A stretch of DNA of 64,000 nucleotides, taken from Chloroflexota bacterium. Its GTDB lineage: Bacteria; Chloroflexota; Anaerolineae; J036; Brachytrichaceae. Shown here one piece after another: positions 34,447 through 43,395 of the stretch. Made by a program: the position numbers and the translations under genes. Under the pieces are notes generated by a model. The model saw only the letters and a program-made list of their open reading frames with translations. It did not search any database and was not told where the DNA came from. The stretch is from assembly GCA_025354985.1 (NCBI GenBank), contig JANXLU010000042.1, forward strand, positions 186,001 to 250,000. The letters are read 5' to 3'. Every line of letters starts with the position of its first letter. Position 1 is the first letter of the stretch.

Positions 34447-35937
34447 ATGACCAGTGCACCACGGGCATTTCCTTTCCCGTTTACTCATCATCTGCGCGTA
34501 TGCTTGGGCCCCAAACTCATGGCAGCCGTCACTGTTTCCGACAACGCAACGCGATCCGCGCCGACCCAATTTAGCTGGTTGCACTCACTTCGGCTTGGCA
34601 CCTTTCACATTGGGTCTTCGTTTGCCGACATCCTGGGCTCCTCTATTTGGAATTACGTGATGGCCAATGGCATGGCGGCGCTGGGCGGTTTTGTGGCCAC
34701 CCCGGTCACGCTTCTGTTGGCGCTGCGTCAGCTGCTGGTGCCGCTCACGATCTGGGCCGGTCACCTGTCTGATACGCATCCGTTGTTTGGATATCGCCGG
34801 CTGCCCTATATTTGGATGGGTCGGGCGCTGATGCTGGTCTCACTTCCGCTTCTGCCGATTGCGACCACGATTATATTTTCCGGCAACCTGCTCGGTTGGC
34901 TGCTGGCGTTGCTATCGTTTGTGGTGTATGGCATCGGAACGCAGATTTCAGGCAGCCCGTTTGCCGCGTTGGTGCGGGATAGTGCGCCAAAAGAGCGCTC
35001 CGGCCAGGCCTACGCAGTGGTGCAGACCGTGCTAGTGGCCGCGTTTGCCTTTAGCCCGCTGATCTATGCGCAGATTGCCCGGATGGTGCTTCCGGTCTAT
35101 AACCCCGCAAAGAGCGGGCTTGCTCAATACAACCTCGACATCTTTTGGTTGGCCACCGGGGTGGGTTGTGTCATTGCACTTATCACCTGGATATTTTCCG
35201 TGCTTGGCGCCGAGCAACGCAGCCTGGTGCAGCCAGTGGCGGCCCAACATGATGACGCGAAAGAATTTCGCGTTGTACTCCGGGCGATCCTAAAAGACGC
35301 GCGCACACGCAGCTTCTTCTGGCTGTTGGCAACCGGGGCGATGGCGGGCTTTGGTCAGGATGGCATTCTTGAGCCAAGCCTGCGCGCGGTGTTTGGCTAT
35401 AACTTTGGCGCCACCCAGGCCGTGGTCGGGGTGTGGGGCGTGGGTCTGCTGATCAGCCTTATCGGGTGCATTGCACTCACCCGCACCTGGGCCACGGTCG
35501 AGCAGGTCAAGATTGCCCGGTTGGGCCTGGTCATTTCGGCGCTGGCGATGGCATGGATGGCCGCCACCTACGTCACCGTAAATGTTGCGATGCTGTGGCC
35601 ATCGGTGTTCCTGTTTGGCATCGGCTTTGGCATGTATACCGCGGGTGCGTCGCCGCTTTTAATGGTGATGTCGCTGGATGAGCGCGCGGGCGCTTATCTT
35701 GGGCTTTGGAGCATGGCCCAGCTGCTGTTCCGCGGCATCGGCGTGGCGCTGGGCGGGGTGATTTACGACATTGTCTCGCGCGTCACCGGCGTGCTGCCGC
35801 TCGGGTATGCCGCGGTATTTGGTTTGGAGGCGGTTGGCTTTGCGGTGTGCATTTACTTCCTCAACCGCAGCGATGTGCGTGGGTTTGCGCTCGGCACCCA
35901 GGTGCCTTCAACCGCTGCGCTCACGTTGATGGACTAG
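34447..35937 (+). CDS. BCD-family MFS transporter (PucC/LhaA-like)
   Basis: 496 residues with 12 predicted helices. 'LRLGTFHIGSSFADILGSSIWN' followed by 'LRQLLVPLTIWAGHLSDTHPLFGYRRLPYIWMGR' is the signature of the BCD (bacteriochlorophyll delivery) family, whose known members PucC and LhaA assist light-harvesting complex assembly in phototrophs. No bacteriochlorophyll or reaction-centre genes are in this window, so the protein may have another substrate. Start could be ATG 34447 (GACAAT box 8 nt before it) or ATG 34519. It diverges from PlsC copy 2. Confidence 0.82.
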   Translation: MTSAPRAFPFPFTHHLRVCLGPKLMAAVTVSDNATRSAPTQFSWLHSLRLGTFHIGSSFADILGSSIWNYVMANGMAALGGFVATPVTLLLALRQLLVPLTIWAGHLSDTHPLFGYRRLPYIWMGRALMLVSLPLLPIATTIIFSGNLLGWLLALLSFVVYGIGTQISGSPFAALVRDSAPKERSGQAYAVVQTVLVAAFAFSPLIYAQIARMVLPVYNPAKSGLAQYNLDIFWLATGVGCVIALITWIFSVLGAEQRSLVQPVAAQHDDAKEFRVVLRAILKDARTRSFFWLLATGAMAGFGQDGILEPSLRAVFGYNFGATQAVVGVWGVGLLISLIGCIALTRTWATVEQVKIARLGLVISALAMAWMAATYVTVNVAMLWPSVFLFGIGFGMYTAGASPLLMVMSLDERAGAYLGLWSMAQLLFRGIGVALGGVIYDIVSRVTGVLPLGYAAVFGLEAVGFAVCIYFLNRSDVRGFALGTQVPSTAALTLMD

Positions 35938-35981
35938 CCGACTTCGAAAAAAAACGGAATATTTGATCGCGCGGTCATTTT

Positions 35982-36245
35982 CTATCCCCCGCTCATGGCG
36001 GGCACAAAGTGCACCTCGCTGCCGGGATCAAGCACATAGCGCAGACCTTCATTGGAGCTGGCGCCATCAACCACAAGCATCAGCCCGGGGCGCAGGCGAT
36101 TGTCTTGCACCAAGCGCTCGGCGATACCGGGGAACATGAGTTCCAGCTGCGCCACCACCTCGCGCACAGTGCGCGCTTCCACCTGCAGCTCATGTTTGCC
36201 GTGCGTCATGTCGCGCAACAGGGATGGAATCCAGACGGTCACCAT
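35982..36245 (-). CDS. MoaD/ThiS-family small sulfur carrier-like protein
   Basis: 87-residue ubiquitin-like beta-grasp protein ending in Gly-Gly ('VPAMSGG'), the site adenylated and thiocarboxylated by MoeB/ThiF-type enzymes in molybdopterin or thiamine synthesis. The sequence 'VREVVAQLELMFPGIAERL' and 'DGASSNEGLRYVLDPGSEVHFVP' fits the MoaD-like group. Between two molybdenum hydroxylase loci, a link to cofactor synthesis is plausible but unproven; no MoaE or MoeB is adjacent. A TAAAAT box lies 7 nt before the ATG. Confidence 0.8.
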   Translation of the reverse strand: MVTVWIPSLLRDMTHGKHELQVEARTVREVVAQLELMFPGIAERLVQDNRLRPGLMLVVDGASSNEGLRYVLDPGSEVHFVPAMSGG

Positions 36246-36394
36246 TAGGGCAATTTTAGTGCGAGAAAAAGAATTGGAAACGGATATTCAGGATAGTCAT
36301 GATTTCATGGACAAAGATTAGTCGCATCCTGTCCATCCAGAAAATCCTCTAAATCCGCGTTCTATTTTCTTTAGTACCTCATTCGAAATTCGAA

Positions 36395-36400
36395 TATACA
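36395..36400 (+). promoter_or_regulatory. -10 box (TATACA) for the Gfo/Idh/MocA gene, leaderless geometry
   Basis: TATACA ends exactly 10 nt before the ATG at 36411 in an AT-rich stretch; there is no Shine-Dalgarno sequence. Confidence 0.45.
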
Positions 36401-36410
36401 CTCTATCTTC

Positions 36411-37523
36411 ATGACAGAATCCAAAATCGGCATCGCTCTTATCGGCTGCGGGGGCATCGCGCTCGCCAATCACATTCCGGGCGTGACCCTGACCAATTAC
36501 GCAAAGATTGTCGCACTGTGCGATGCGAACGAAGCCGCGCTGCAGCGTGCGAGCGCGCAGACCGGGGTAACGGTCATAAGCACCCACTACAAGGAAGTGA
36601 TCGCCCGGGATGACGTGCACGGCGTGATCATCGCCACGCCCAATTTTTTGCATCGTGAAATCGCGCTGTATGCCATTTCACTGGGCAAGCATGTGATGAG
36701 CGAGAAACCGCTGGGGCTGAACCTTGATGAGACCGTGCAGATGGCCCGAGCTGCCGACGCCGCCAACATCCGGCATATGACTGCGTTCACCTATCGCTTC
36801 GTTCCCGCCATGCGCTACATGGCGCATCTTGTCGGCACCGGGTTTATCGGCACGCCCTATCACTTTCGGGCGCAGCGCCTGCAGGACTGGGGCACCCGGA
36901 ACATCGGCTGGCGTCAGGTGAAGGCCCTGGCGGGCAGCGGTGAAATTGGCGACATGCTCTCGCACCGGATTGATTTTGGTCACATACTGCTGGGTGATCT
37001 CAGCCGGGTGGTCTCGGCCAGCAAGCGCTGGCACGACGTGCGCGATGGCGCACCAAATGACCTTGAGGATTGGGTGGCCCTGCTCGGCGACTTTGCAAAC
37101 GGCGCTACTGGCGTCTGGGAAAGCAGCAAGCAGGTGACCGGGTTTGGAGAGGGTGGCGCCAGCCGAGATATCGCCGAGGTCAACGGTTCCGAGGCCTCGC
37201 TCATCTACGAGCTGGGCACGCCCAACACAGTGCGCATCGGTCGGGCGGGCGCCGCGCACGGCGAGGTCGTCCCCGTTCCCGAAGCGTTTCTCAAGCACCC
37301 GGCCTCACCGCGCAACGTCCACGAAGGCAACCCGGTGCAAACCTTCCGCTGGGATCAGGATGCCGAGTTTGTGGACGCCATTTTGAACGAACGCGCATGT
37401 ACGCCCAGTTTCTGGGACGGCGTGCGCGCCCAAACCATCATCGATGCCGCGCTGGATAGCAATGACGAGCGCGCTTGGGTGCCGGTTGCTTATCCGTCAC
37501 CCGCCCCGGTTCGCCGGGATTAA
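36411..37523 (+). CDS. Gfo/Idh/MocA-family oxidoreductase
   Basis: 370 residues. The N-terminal Rossmann fold starts 'IGIALIGCGGIALANHIPG', and 'EKPLGLNLDE' holds the catalytic lysine that follows the NAD(P)-binding domain. The C-terminal alpha/beta domain has 'GSGEIGDMLSHRIDFGHILLGD', where D and H residues would act in catalysis on a sugar or inositol. These enzymes oxidise or reduce sugar derivatives; substrate unknown. Single gene followed by a very strong hairpin. Confidence 0.87.
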   Translation: MTESKIGIALIGCGGIALANHIPGVTLTNYAKIVALCDANEAALQRASAQTGVTVISTHYKEVIARDDVHGVIIATPNFLHREIALYAISLGKHVMSEKPLGLNLDETVQMARAADAANIRHMTAFTYRFVPAMRYMAHLVGTGFIGTPYHFRAQRLQDWGTRNIGWRQVKALAGSGEIGDMLSHRIDFGHILLGDLSRVVSASKRWHDVRDGAPNDLEDWVALLGDFANGATGVWESSKQVTGFGEGGASRDIAEVNGSEASLIYELGTPNTVRIGRAGAAHGEVVPVPEAFLKHPASPRNVHEGNPVQTFRWDQDAEFVDAILNERACTPSFWDGVRAQTIIDAALDSNDERAWVPVAYPSPAPVRRD

Positions 37524-37609
37524 GTGAAATGGTGCACTTACGTTGATGGGTCCGGCGCTTGAATAATTTCTCGGCTCAGCGCCATGAGGCATGCGGGCGT
37601 GTTTTTCGG

Positions 37610-37648
37610 GGAATGCGGGACGGTTACGTAGTAACCGTCCCGCATTCC
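37610..37648. terminator. 18-bp perfect hairpin between Gfo/Idh/MocA gene and molybdenum hydroxylase operon
   Basis: Perfect 18-bp stem (37610-37627 with 37631-37648) with a GTA loop. It ends 6 bp before the stop of the convergent large-subunit gene, so it can terminate both transcripts; the plus-strand tail is TTGTCCTT. Confidence 0.75.
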
Positions 37649-37654
37649 TTGTCC

Positions 37655-39922
37655 TTAGATCTTCCCCAATGCCCGCAGCACTTCGCCGGGCGACATCGGA
37701 AGGTTGGTGACGCGCACGCCGATGGCGTTGTGAATGGCATTCGCCACGGCCGCGGCGGGCGGCACAATGGGCACCTCACCCACGCCGCGGACGCCATACG
37801 GGTGGTTTGGCGAGGCCACTTCCACCAGAATGGTCTCGATCATGGGTAGGTCCAGCGCCGTGGGCATGCGATAGTCCAACAGGCTGGCATTCAGCAAAAG
37901 CCCCTTGTCATTGTAGAAGTATTCCTCGTGCAGCGCCCAGCCCACGCCCTGGGATACGCCGCCTTGAATCTGACCTTCCACATACGGCGGGTAAATCGCA
38001 TGACCGACATCCTGCACAGCGGTGTAGCGCAGAATCTGCACCTTGCCGGTTTCAGTATCCACGGCCACGTCCACCACATGCGTGCCAAATGCCGGCGCAC
38101 CACCCTTGCCATCGGTGGCCGCGCTTGCCACGACCTGCCCGCCGGTCTCGTCCAGCTTGGCGGCAAGTTCTGCAAACGTCATTTGCTTGCTGTGATTCTT
38201 AAACACGCCGCGCACCAGCGTCACGTCTTTGGCGTCAATCTCCCAAAACTTGGCTGCGCGCTCGATCATGATCTGCTTGATCTTGGTGCCCACCTCAAAC
38301 GCGGCCAAACCGCTTCCAAATGTCGTCCGGCTGCCGCCGGTGGCGTCGTTGTAACCGACGCTGTCGGTGTCCACCACCGCAGGCTTGATGTTCTCCACGC
38401 CAATGCCCAGCACTTCGGCCAGCTGCATGCTGATCGAGGTGCGCGTGCCGCCGATGTCCGCGCTGCCCTCGCTCAGAGTGATGCTGCCATCCGGGTTCAC
38501 GGCCGCGTTGCAGCTGCTCTTGCCGCCCCAGTTAAACCAGAAACCCGAGGCCACACCGCGCCCAACTTTGATGTTGGTTGCCGGCGCCGCGGCCAAGCCG
38601 TCTTCATAATGCGGCGAGTTGATTGCCGCCTGCACGGTTTCAAGGTAACCAACGCGCTGGAAGGTGGGGCCGTCCACGCGACGATCCCCCTCTTTTGCAC
38701 CGTTGAGTTGGCGCAGCCGCAGCGGATCCATCCCAATCTTCTCGGCCAGTTCATCCACCACGCTCTCGCTGGCATAGGCGGCATTAGTGCCACCCGGCGC
38801 GCGATAGGCCATGGTCTTGGGTTTGTTGACGATCACGTCATAGCCGTCAATTTGCACATTTGGCAGGCGATAGGGCCCGAAGATCACCCCCATGCCCGCG
38901 CCAACCGGTGAGCCCGGGAACGCCCCGGCCTCATACTCCATCCACGCCTGGGCCGCGGTGATCTCACCGTTCTTCTTCACGCCCATCTTCACCTTGATCC
39001 AACTACCGCTGGTCGGCCCGGTGGCCATCAGCACATCCGCCCGGCTCATCGCCATCTTCACCGGCTTGTAGCCGGCCTTTTTGCTCAGGATCGCAGCCAC
39101 CGGCTCAAGATACACATCCAGCTTGCCGCCAAAACCGCCACCGATCTCGGTGGGCGTAACCTTGATTTTGCCTTGTGGCACTTGCAACAGCTCGCTCACC
39201 TCGCGGCGCACCCCCCACGGGCTCTGCGTGCTGGCCCAAATGCTGAGCGTGCCATCCTGCTTCCAAAGCACCGTGGTTGCCTGCGGCTCGATGTAGCCCT
39301 GATGCACCATCTTGGTAAAGAACTCGCGTTCCACCACCACGTCTGCTTCGGCGAAGCCCGCATCCATGTCGCCCCGCTTTAGCTGCATGTGTTTGGCCAC
39401 GTTACTGGGTTTGTCACCCAGCTTGCCGGCTTCCTCGGTGCGCATCGCGGCATGAATAATGGGCGCATCGTCCTTCATGGCGTCGCAGGTGCTTAATAGT
39501 GGCGGCAGAATCTCATAGTCCACCTTGATCAGCTTGCACGCCTCTTCAGCGATGCTGGCGCTGGTCGCAGCCACGGCCGCAATGGCGTGCCCGTGATACA
39601 ACACCTTGCCGCGGGCCAGCATGTTCTGGCTCATATATGCCAGACCACCACCTTCACCCTCACCATCGTTGATCACTTCGGTGTTCTTGCTCAAATCGGG
39701 CATGTCGGCACTGGTCACCACTGCCTGCACGCCCGGCAGCTCCCCGGCCGCGCTGGTGTCAATGCTCATGATGCGCGCATGCGCGTGCGCGCTGCGCAGT
39801 ATGTGTGCGTAAAGCGTGCCGGCGAGCTTGACATCATTGCCATACTGCGCGCGTCCGGTAACCTTGTCCACGCCATCATGGCGGATCGGTCGTTTGCCAA
39901 TTGCAACTGTATCTGTAGTCAT
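37655..39922 (-). CDS. Molybdopterin-binding large subunit of a cytoplasmic xanthine dehydrogenase/CO dehydrogenase-family hydroxylase
   Basis: 755-residue catalytic subunit. No Tat or Sec signal, unlike the other large subunit at 28.4 kb. 'GGGFGGKLDVYLEP' and 'AYRAPGGTNAAYASESVVDELA' bind the cofactor; AYRAPGG is not the AYRCSFR loop of genuine aerobic CO dehydrogenase, so CO oxidation is unlikely. The catalytic glutamate lies in 'GVRGVGEVPIVPPAAAVANAI' near the end. Works with the 2Fe-2S and FAD subunits encoded just upstream. The open frame extends to 39973 but 'MTTDTVAIGKRPIRHDG' at 39922 is the family start. Confidence 0.9.
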   Translation of the reverse strand: MTTDTVAIGKRPIRHDGVDKVTGRAQYGNDVKLAGTLYAHILRSAHAHARIMSIDTSAAGELPGVQAVVTSADMPDLSKNTEVINDGEGEGGGLAYMSQNMLARGKVLYHGHAIAAVAATSASIAEEACKLIKVDYEILPPLLSTCDAMKDDAPIIHAAMRTEEAGKLGDKPSNVAKHMQLKRGDMDAGFAEADVVVEREFFTKMVHQGYIEPQATTVLWKQDGTLSIWASTQSPWGVRREVSELLQVPQGKIKVTPTEIGGGFGGKLDVYLEPVAAILSKKAGYKPVKMAMSRADVLMATGPTSGSWIKVKMGVKKNGEITAAQAWMEYEAGAFPGSPVGAGMGVIFGPYRLPNVQIDGYDVIVNKPKTMAYRAPGGTNAAYASESVVDELAEKIGMDPLRLRQLNGAKEGDRRVDGPTFQRVGYLETVQAAINSPHYEDGLAAAPATNIKVGRGVASGFWFNWGGKSSCNAAVNPDGSITLSEGSADIGGTRTSISMQLAEVLGIGVENIKPAVVDTDSVGYNDATGGSRTTFGSGLAAFEVGTKIKQIMIERAAKFWEIDAKDVTLVRGVFKNHSKQMTFAELAAKLDETGGQVVASAATDGKGGAPAFGTHVVDVAVDTETGKVQILRYTAVQDVGHAIYPPYVEGQIQGGVSQGVGWALHEEYFYNDKGLLLNASLLDYRMPTALDLPMIETILVEVASPNHPYGVRGVGEVPIVPPAAAVANAIHNAIGVRVTNLPMSPGEVLRALGKI

Positions 39923-39981
39923 TTTGCTCCGTATGCAACGAAGTGAGGACGGGCGCGTGACGCCCACTCTCACTATCTTAA

Positions 39982-40443
39982 TTAGCCCGCGACTGCGAGC
40001 ACCGCCTTCACAATTTTGTCATAGCCCGTGCACCTGCACAGGTTGCCGGCCAGCCAATATCGAACTTCATGTTCGGTTGGGTGAGGATTCTTGTCCAGCA
40101 AGGCCTTGCTCGCCATAATAAACCCGGGCGTGCAGATGCCACACTGCAGCGCGGCATTTTCCAAAAAGGCCTGCTGAATCGGGTGCAACCCGCCGCTCTT
40201 GGGCGCAATCCCCTCAATGGTGGTCACGCTGGCGCCCTCGGTCTCCACAGCCAGCACACAGCAGCTGTTAACGAGCACGCCATTTAGGATGACACTGCAC
40301 GCGCCACAGTTGCCATTGTTGCAGCCTTCCTTTGCACCGGTCAGGCTGAGCGTGTTGCGCAGAACCTCCAACAAGCTTTCATTTGGCTGGCACAAAAACT
40401 CCACTGGTTCGTTGTTAATCGTTGTTGAAACTTGTGTCTTCAT
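39982..40443 (-). CDS. (2Fe-2S) small subunit of the cytoplasmic molybdenum hydroxylase
   Basis: 153 residues with both clusters complete and canonical: C41-C46-C49-C61 (EGCNNGNCGAC) and C101-C104...C136-C138 (CGICTPG, CRCTG). It carries electrons from the molybdenum site to the FAD subunit. It lies between the FAD (54 bp upstream) and molybdenum (59 bp downstream) subunit genes, the medium-small-large order common for such operons. Confidence 0.92.
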   Translation of the reverse strand: MKTQVSTTINNEPVEFLCQPNESLLEVLRNTLSLTGAKEGCNNGNCGACSVILNGVLVNSCCVLAVETEGASVTTIEGIAPKSGGLHPIQQAFLENAALQCGICTPGFIMASKALLDKNPHPTEHEVRYWLAGNLCRCTGYDKIVKAVLAVAG

Positions 40444-40497
40444 GATTTTGTTGTCACGGCCTCCACCGCGCCGGGCGCGGGGTTGCCATCGATGGAT

Positions 40498-41373
40498 TTA
40501 GTTGGCGCGCGAAATCGCACTTTCAAGCGCGCGTTTGGTCATGATTCCGGCCAGGTGTTTGCGCTGGGCCAGTGTGCCACGCATGTCGCTGATCGGTGTC
40601 GCCGCGGTGGATGCCGCCGCCATGGCCGCCGCCACCGCCTTGGCGTCATCAACCGCCGCGCCGATCAGGGCCTTCTCGGCTTCGATCGCGACAATCGGCG
40701 TGGGGCCAACCGCACCAAGAGCCACCCGGGCCTTTACGATTTTGCCGCCCTCAAGGACCACGCTCACACCCGCGCTGGCCACCGCTATATCCATTTCATT
40801 CCGCGGTATAAAGCGCAAATAGGCCGCCCCAAACTTTTGTGCCCCGGTCGCGTTGGCTGGAATGCGAATTTCCACCAGCAGCTCACCGCGCTGCAATGCA
40901 TTGCGCCCCGGGCTCACGCAGAACTTTTCCACCTCAACCTCGCGCCAGCCCGAGGTGCCCGCAATCACGCACACCGCGTTGTGTGCGATGAGAGCCGGGA
41001 TGGTGTCGCCCGCGGGCGACGCCGTGCACAGGTTGCCACCCAGCGATGCCCGTCCCTGGATGGCGGTTCCTCCGACCAGCGAGAACGCATCCATCAATCC
41101 CGGAAAAGCCGCGGCAATCGGGGCATTGCCATAGATCAGGTGCATGGGTGTTGCCGCGCCGATGGTCAGCGCCCCTCCCGGCGCCCAATCCAAACCGGCC
41201 AATCGCGGAATGTTTTTGACGTTCACCACCACCTTGGCGTTCTTTCGTCCTTCGCGCAGCTGCACAATAATATCCGTGCCGCCCGCAAGTGGCTTGGCCA
41301 TATCGCCCTCGCGATACATGACCGCCACCGCCTGTTCAATCGTCGTTGCGTTTACATAGTCAAAGGCTTGCAT
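40498..41373 (-). CDS. FAD-binding medium subunit of the cytoplasmic molybdenum hydroxylase
   Basis: 291 residues. 'PLAGGTDIIV' (28-37) and 'ASLGGNLCTASPAGDT' (109-124) are the two FAD-binding motifs of CoxM/XdhB-type subunits; the C-terminal part is the CO-dehydrogenase flavoprotein C-terminal domain. First gene of the three-gene operon. The ATG at 41373 ('MQAFDYVNA') is the normal start; an open frame runs on to 41502 through the divergent promoter. TATATT lies 6 nt upstream. Confidence 0.9.
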   Translation of the reverse strand: MQAFDYVNATTIEQAVAVMYREGDMAKPLAGGTDIIVQLREGRKNAKVVVNVKNIPRLAGLDWAPGGALTIGAATPMHLIYGNAPIAAAFPGLMDAFSLVGGTAIQGRASLGGNLCTASPAGDTIPALIAHNAVCVIAGTSGWREVEVEKFCVSPGRNALQRGELLVEIRIPANATGAQKFGAAYLRFIPRNEMDIAVASAGVSVVLEGGKIVKARVALGAVGPTPIVAIEAEKALIGAAVDDAKAVAAAMAAASTAATPISDMRGTLAQRKHLAGIMTKRALESAISRAN

Positions 41374-41485
41374 GAAGGCAATATACATCCGATTCGCGGA
41401 TTTGGTTAAGTCCGCTTTAGCCGCGCTCAACCTTAAAAACTTGCCATTTTTGATCTTCCGGTGTATGGTGGCAGTTGAAATCACT

Positions 41486-42403
41486 ATGACAACGATACAC
41501 AAATCACATACTCTGACCCCTCACAAGCTTGCTCGCCACATTTATTCGGGCATCACCGCCGATGGTTCAAACATCGGGTGCGTGGTCAGCGATGACGGGG
41601 CCATCTGCATTGACCTGCCGCATACCGCCGCCGAAACCCTGGCATGGCGTTCGGAACTTGCACTGCTCACGCTAAAACCCATCAAGAGCGTGATCTTTAC
41701 CTCACCGGATCGGTTCTCAAGCGAGGCACTGGGCGCGCTGGCCACCGGGAAGCTACGCATGCCAACGCTGCTGCAGGATGCCGGTCATCACACGTTGCTG
41801 TCCGCGCTGGAAGCGTCGTATCCGCATCCAACCGAGCTCGGCCTGCCATTTCACGTGCGCGAACAAGCCGGTCTGCCCGAGATCACCTTCTCGGATCACG
41901 CCACCGTGACGCTGGGTGGTTCGGTGGACCCCATCTATGTGGACGTCACCCACGTCGGTGGCTGTGCCCCTGGCGCCTCCTATGTCACCGTGCGCGATTC
42001 TGGAATCCTGTTTGTTGGCGACCACATCGCGGTGGGTGAAGCCCCGCTGTTTAGCGCGGGCGACCTCGACAAGTGGATCAAGGCGCTGACCGGTTTGGCG
42101 CGCTTCAAAAATATAAAGACCGTGGTGCCAGGTCGCGGCGCCATTACAAACGCCAGCGCAGGTGAGGCCATGGTCGAGTTTGTCAAATCGCTCAAATCGG
42201 CGATGACCAAGTTCAACAGGCGGGATCACGCGCGCGAGGATTTGGCCGCATTGGTGCCCGAGCTGGCCGCCCAGTTTGAACCCAAGCGGCGCACCCGCGG
42301 CGACTTGCACGGCGCGGAAGACATCAACACCTCGCGCATTCGCACCGGGCTTGAGGCAATTTTCGACGCCCAGCGCAAGGAAACCCAAGCCATCATCGTC
42401 TAG
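41486..42403 (+). CDS. Metallo-beta-lactamase-fold protein lacking the metal-binding motif
   Basis: 305 residues with the outline of an MBL-fold hydrolase: 'SNIGCVVSDDGAICIDLPH', a strand ending where TH-x-H-x-DH should be, 'ILFVGDHIAVGEAP' and 'IKTVVPGRGA' in place of VPGHG. The first site reads TSPDRFSSEA, so its histidines are missing, and the PGHG histidine is arginine; only the GD aspartate remains. The fold is therefore probably kept without a di-metal centre, and hydrolase activity should not be assumed. It diverges from the molybdenum hydroxylase operon (112 bp). ATG 41465 is an alternative start. Confidence 0.7.
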   Translation: MTTIHKSHTLTPHKLARHIYSGITADGSNIGCVVSDDGAICIDLPHTAAETLAWRSELALLTLKPIKSVIFTSPDRFSSEALGALATGKLRMPTLLQDAGHHTLLSALEASYPHPTELGLPFHVREQAGLPEITFSDHATVTLGGSVDPIYVDVTHVGGCAPGASYVTVRDSGILFVGDHIAVGEAPLFSAGDLDKWIKALTGLARFKNIKTVVPGRGAITNASAGEAMVEFVKSLKSAMTKFNRRDHAREDLAALVPELAAQFEPKRRTRGDLHGAEDINTSRIRTGLEAIFDAQRKETQAIIV

Positions 42404-42466
42404 ACACCCATGCGTCGCCGGTTGAGTGGGCCGGCGACATGCAAAGCACACGTGTGAAACTACACC

Positions 42467-43369
42467 ATGATCACCGTCGTCGGCTCGCTTAACTACGATT
42501 TCATTGTGCATGTGGAGCGCTTCCCGCAGCCCGGCGAAACCCTGCACGGTGGCGATGTGATCGGCGCCTGCGGTGGCAAGGGCGCAAACCAAGCCTACGC
42601 CGCCGCGCGGCTGGGCGGCCAGGTTTCGCTCATCGGCTGCGTGGGCAGGGACGCGCACGGAGACACCATGTTGCAAAACCTGATCCAGGTGGGCGTGAAT
42701 GTTGCCCCGATCATTCGCCGGGCCGGCACGTCGAGCGGACTGGCGATGATCCTGGTGGATGCGCATGGTCAAAACCAAATAATCGTCGCACGCGGCGCCA
42801 ACCTCAAATTGACCGTGGCCGACGTTGAGGCGCAAGCGCACCTGCTGAAATCCTCGCGCATCGTGGTGGCGCAGTTTGAGGTGGCCGTCGCGGTCACCTG
42901 GCGGGCGCTTGAACTGGCGCATGCGGCCGGCGCAACCACCGTGCTCACCCCGGCGCCCTATGAAGCTTTTGACCCGGTGCTATTACGGCACGTTACCTGG
43001 CTGATGGTCAACGAAGTCGAGGCCGGGCAGGTGAGCGGGGTGCCGGTGACCGACATCAGCAGCGCCGAACGCAGTGCGCGGGCCATTGTGGCTCTTGGAG
43101 CGGCCAACACCGTGGTCACGCTCGGCCCGCAGGGCGCATGGGTGGAATCTGAATCATGGCGTGGCCACATGCCGGCGCCGGTGGTCCAAGCGGTCGACAC
43201 TGTTGGCGCAGGGGATTGCTTTACGGGCGCGTTTGTCGCCCGGCTGCATGCCGGCGCTACGGTGCGGGATGCAGCGCGGTTCGCCTGCGGCGCCGCGGCT
43301 ATCTCGGTCACACGCAACGGCGCACAACCCAGTGTGCCGTCACTTGCAGAAATTGACCTGGGCGCATGA
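42467..43369 (+). CDS. rbsK: Ribokinase-like sugar kinase (PfkB family)
   Basis: 300 residues. 'GGKGANQA' (36-43) is the substrate lid signature and 'DTVGAGDCF' near 245-253 holds the catalytic base D250 and anion hole. The GGKGANQA motif and length fit ribokinase, phosphorylating ribose to ribose 5-phosphate; other sugars or nucleosides are possible. It is 63 bp after the MBL-fold gene and may be co-transcribed. Confidence 0.83.
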   Translation: MITVVGSLNYDFIVHVERFPQPGETLHGGDVIGACGGKGANQAYAAARLGGQVSLIGCVGRDAHGDTMLQNLIQVGVNVAPIIRRAGTSSGLAMILVDAHGQNQIIVARGANLKLTVADVEAQAHLLKSSRIVVAQFEVAVAVTWRALELAHAAGATTVLTPAPYEAFDPVLLRHVTWLMVNEVEAGQVSGVPVTDISSAERSARAIVALGAANTVVTLGPQGAWVESESWRGHMPAPVVQAVDTVGAGDCFTGAFVARLHAGATVRDAARFACGAAAISVTRNGAQPSVPSLAEIDLGA

Positions 43370-43395
43370 CCGCGCAGCGCGAATCAGCGCACCCT

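Noticed and set aside
37928-38911. 327-residue plus-strand open frame
   Set aside because: Antisense to the molybdenum hydroxylase large subunit; product has no family features.
37655-41373. Aerobic carbon monoxide dehydrogenase (coxMSL)
   Set aside because: Gene order fits, but the large subunit lacks the AYRCSFR active-site loop of form I enzymes and has AYRAPGG instead.
41753-42922. 389-residue minus-strand open frame
   Set aside because: Antisense to both the MBL-fold and ribokinase genes, whose products are recognisable.
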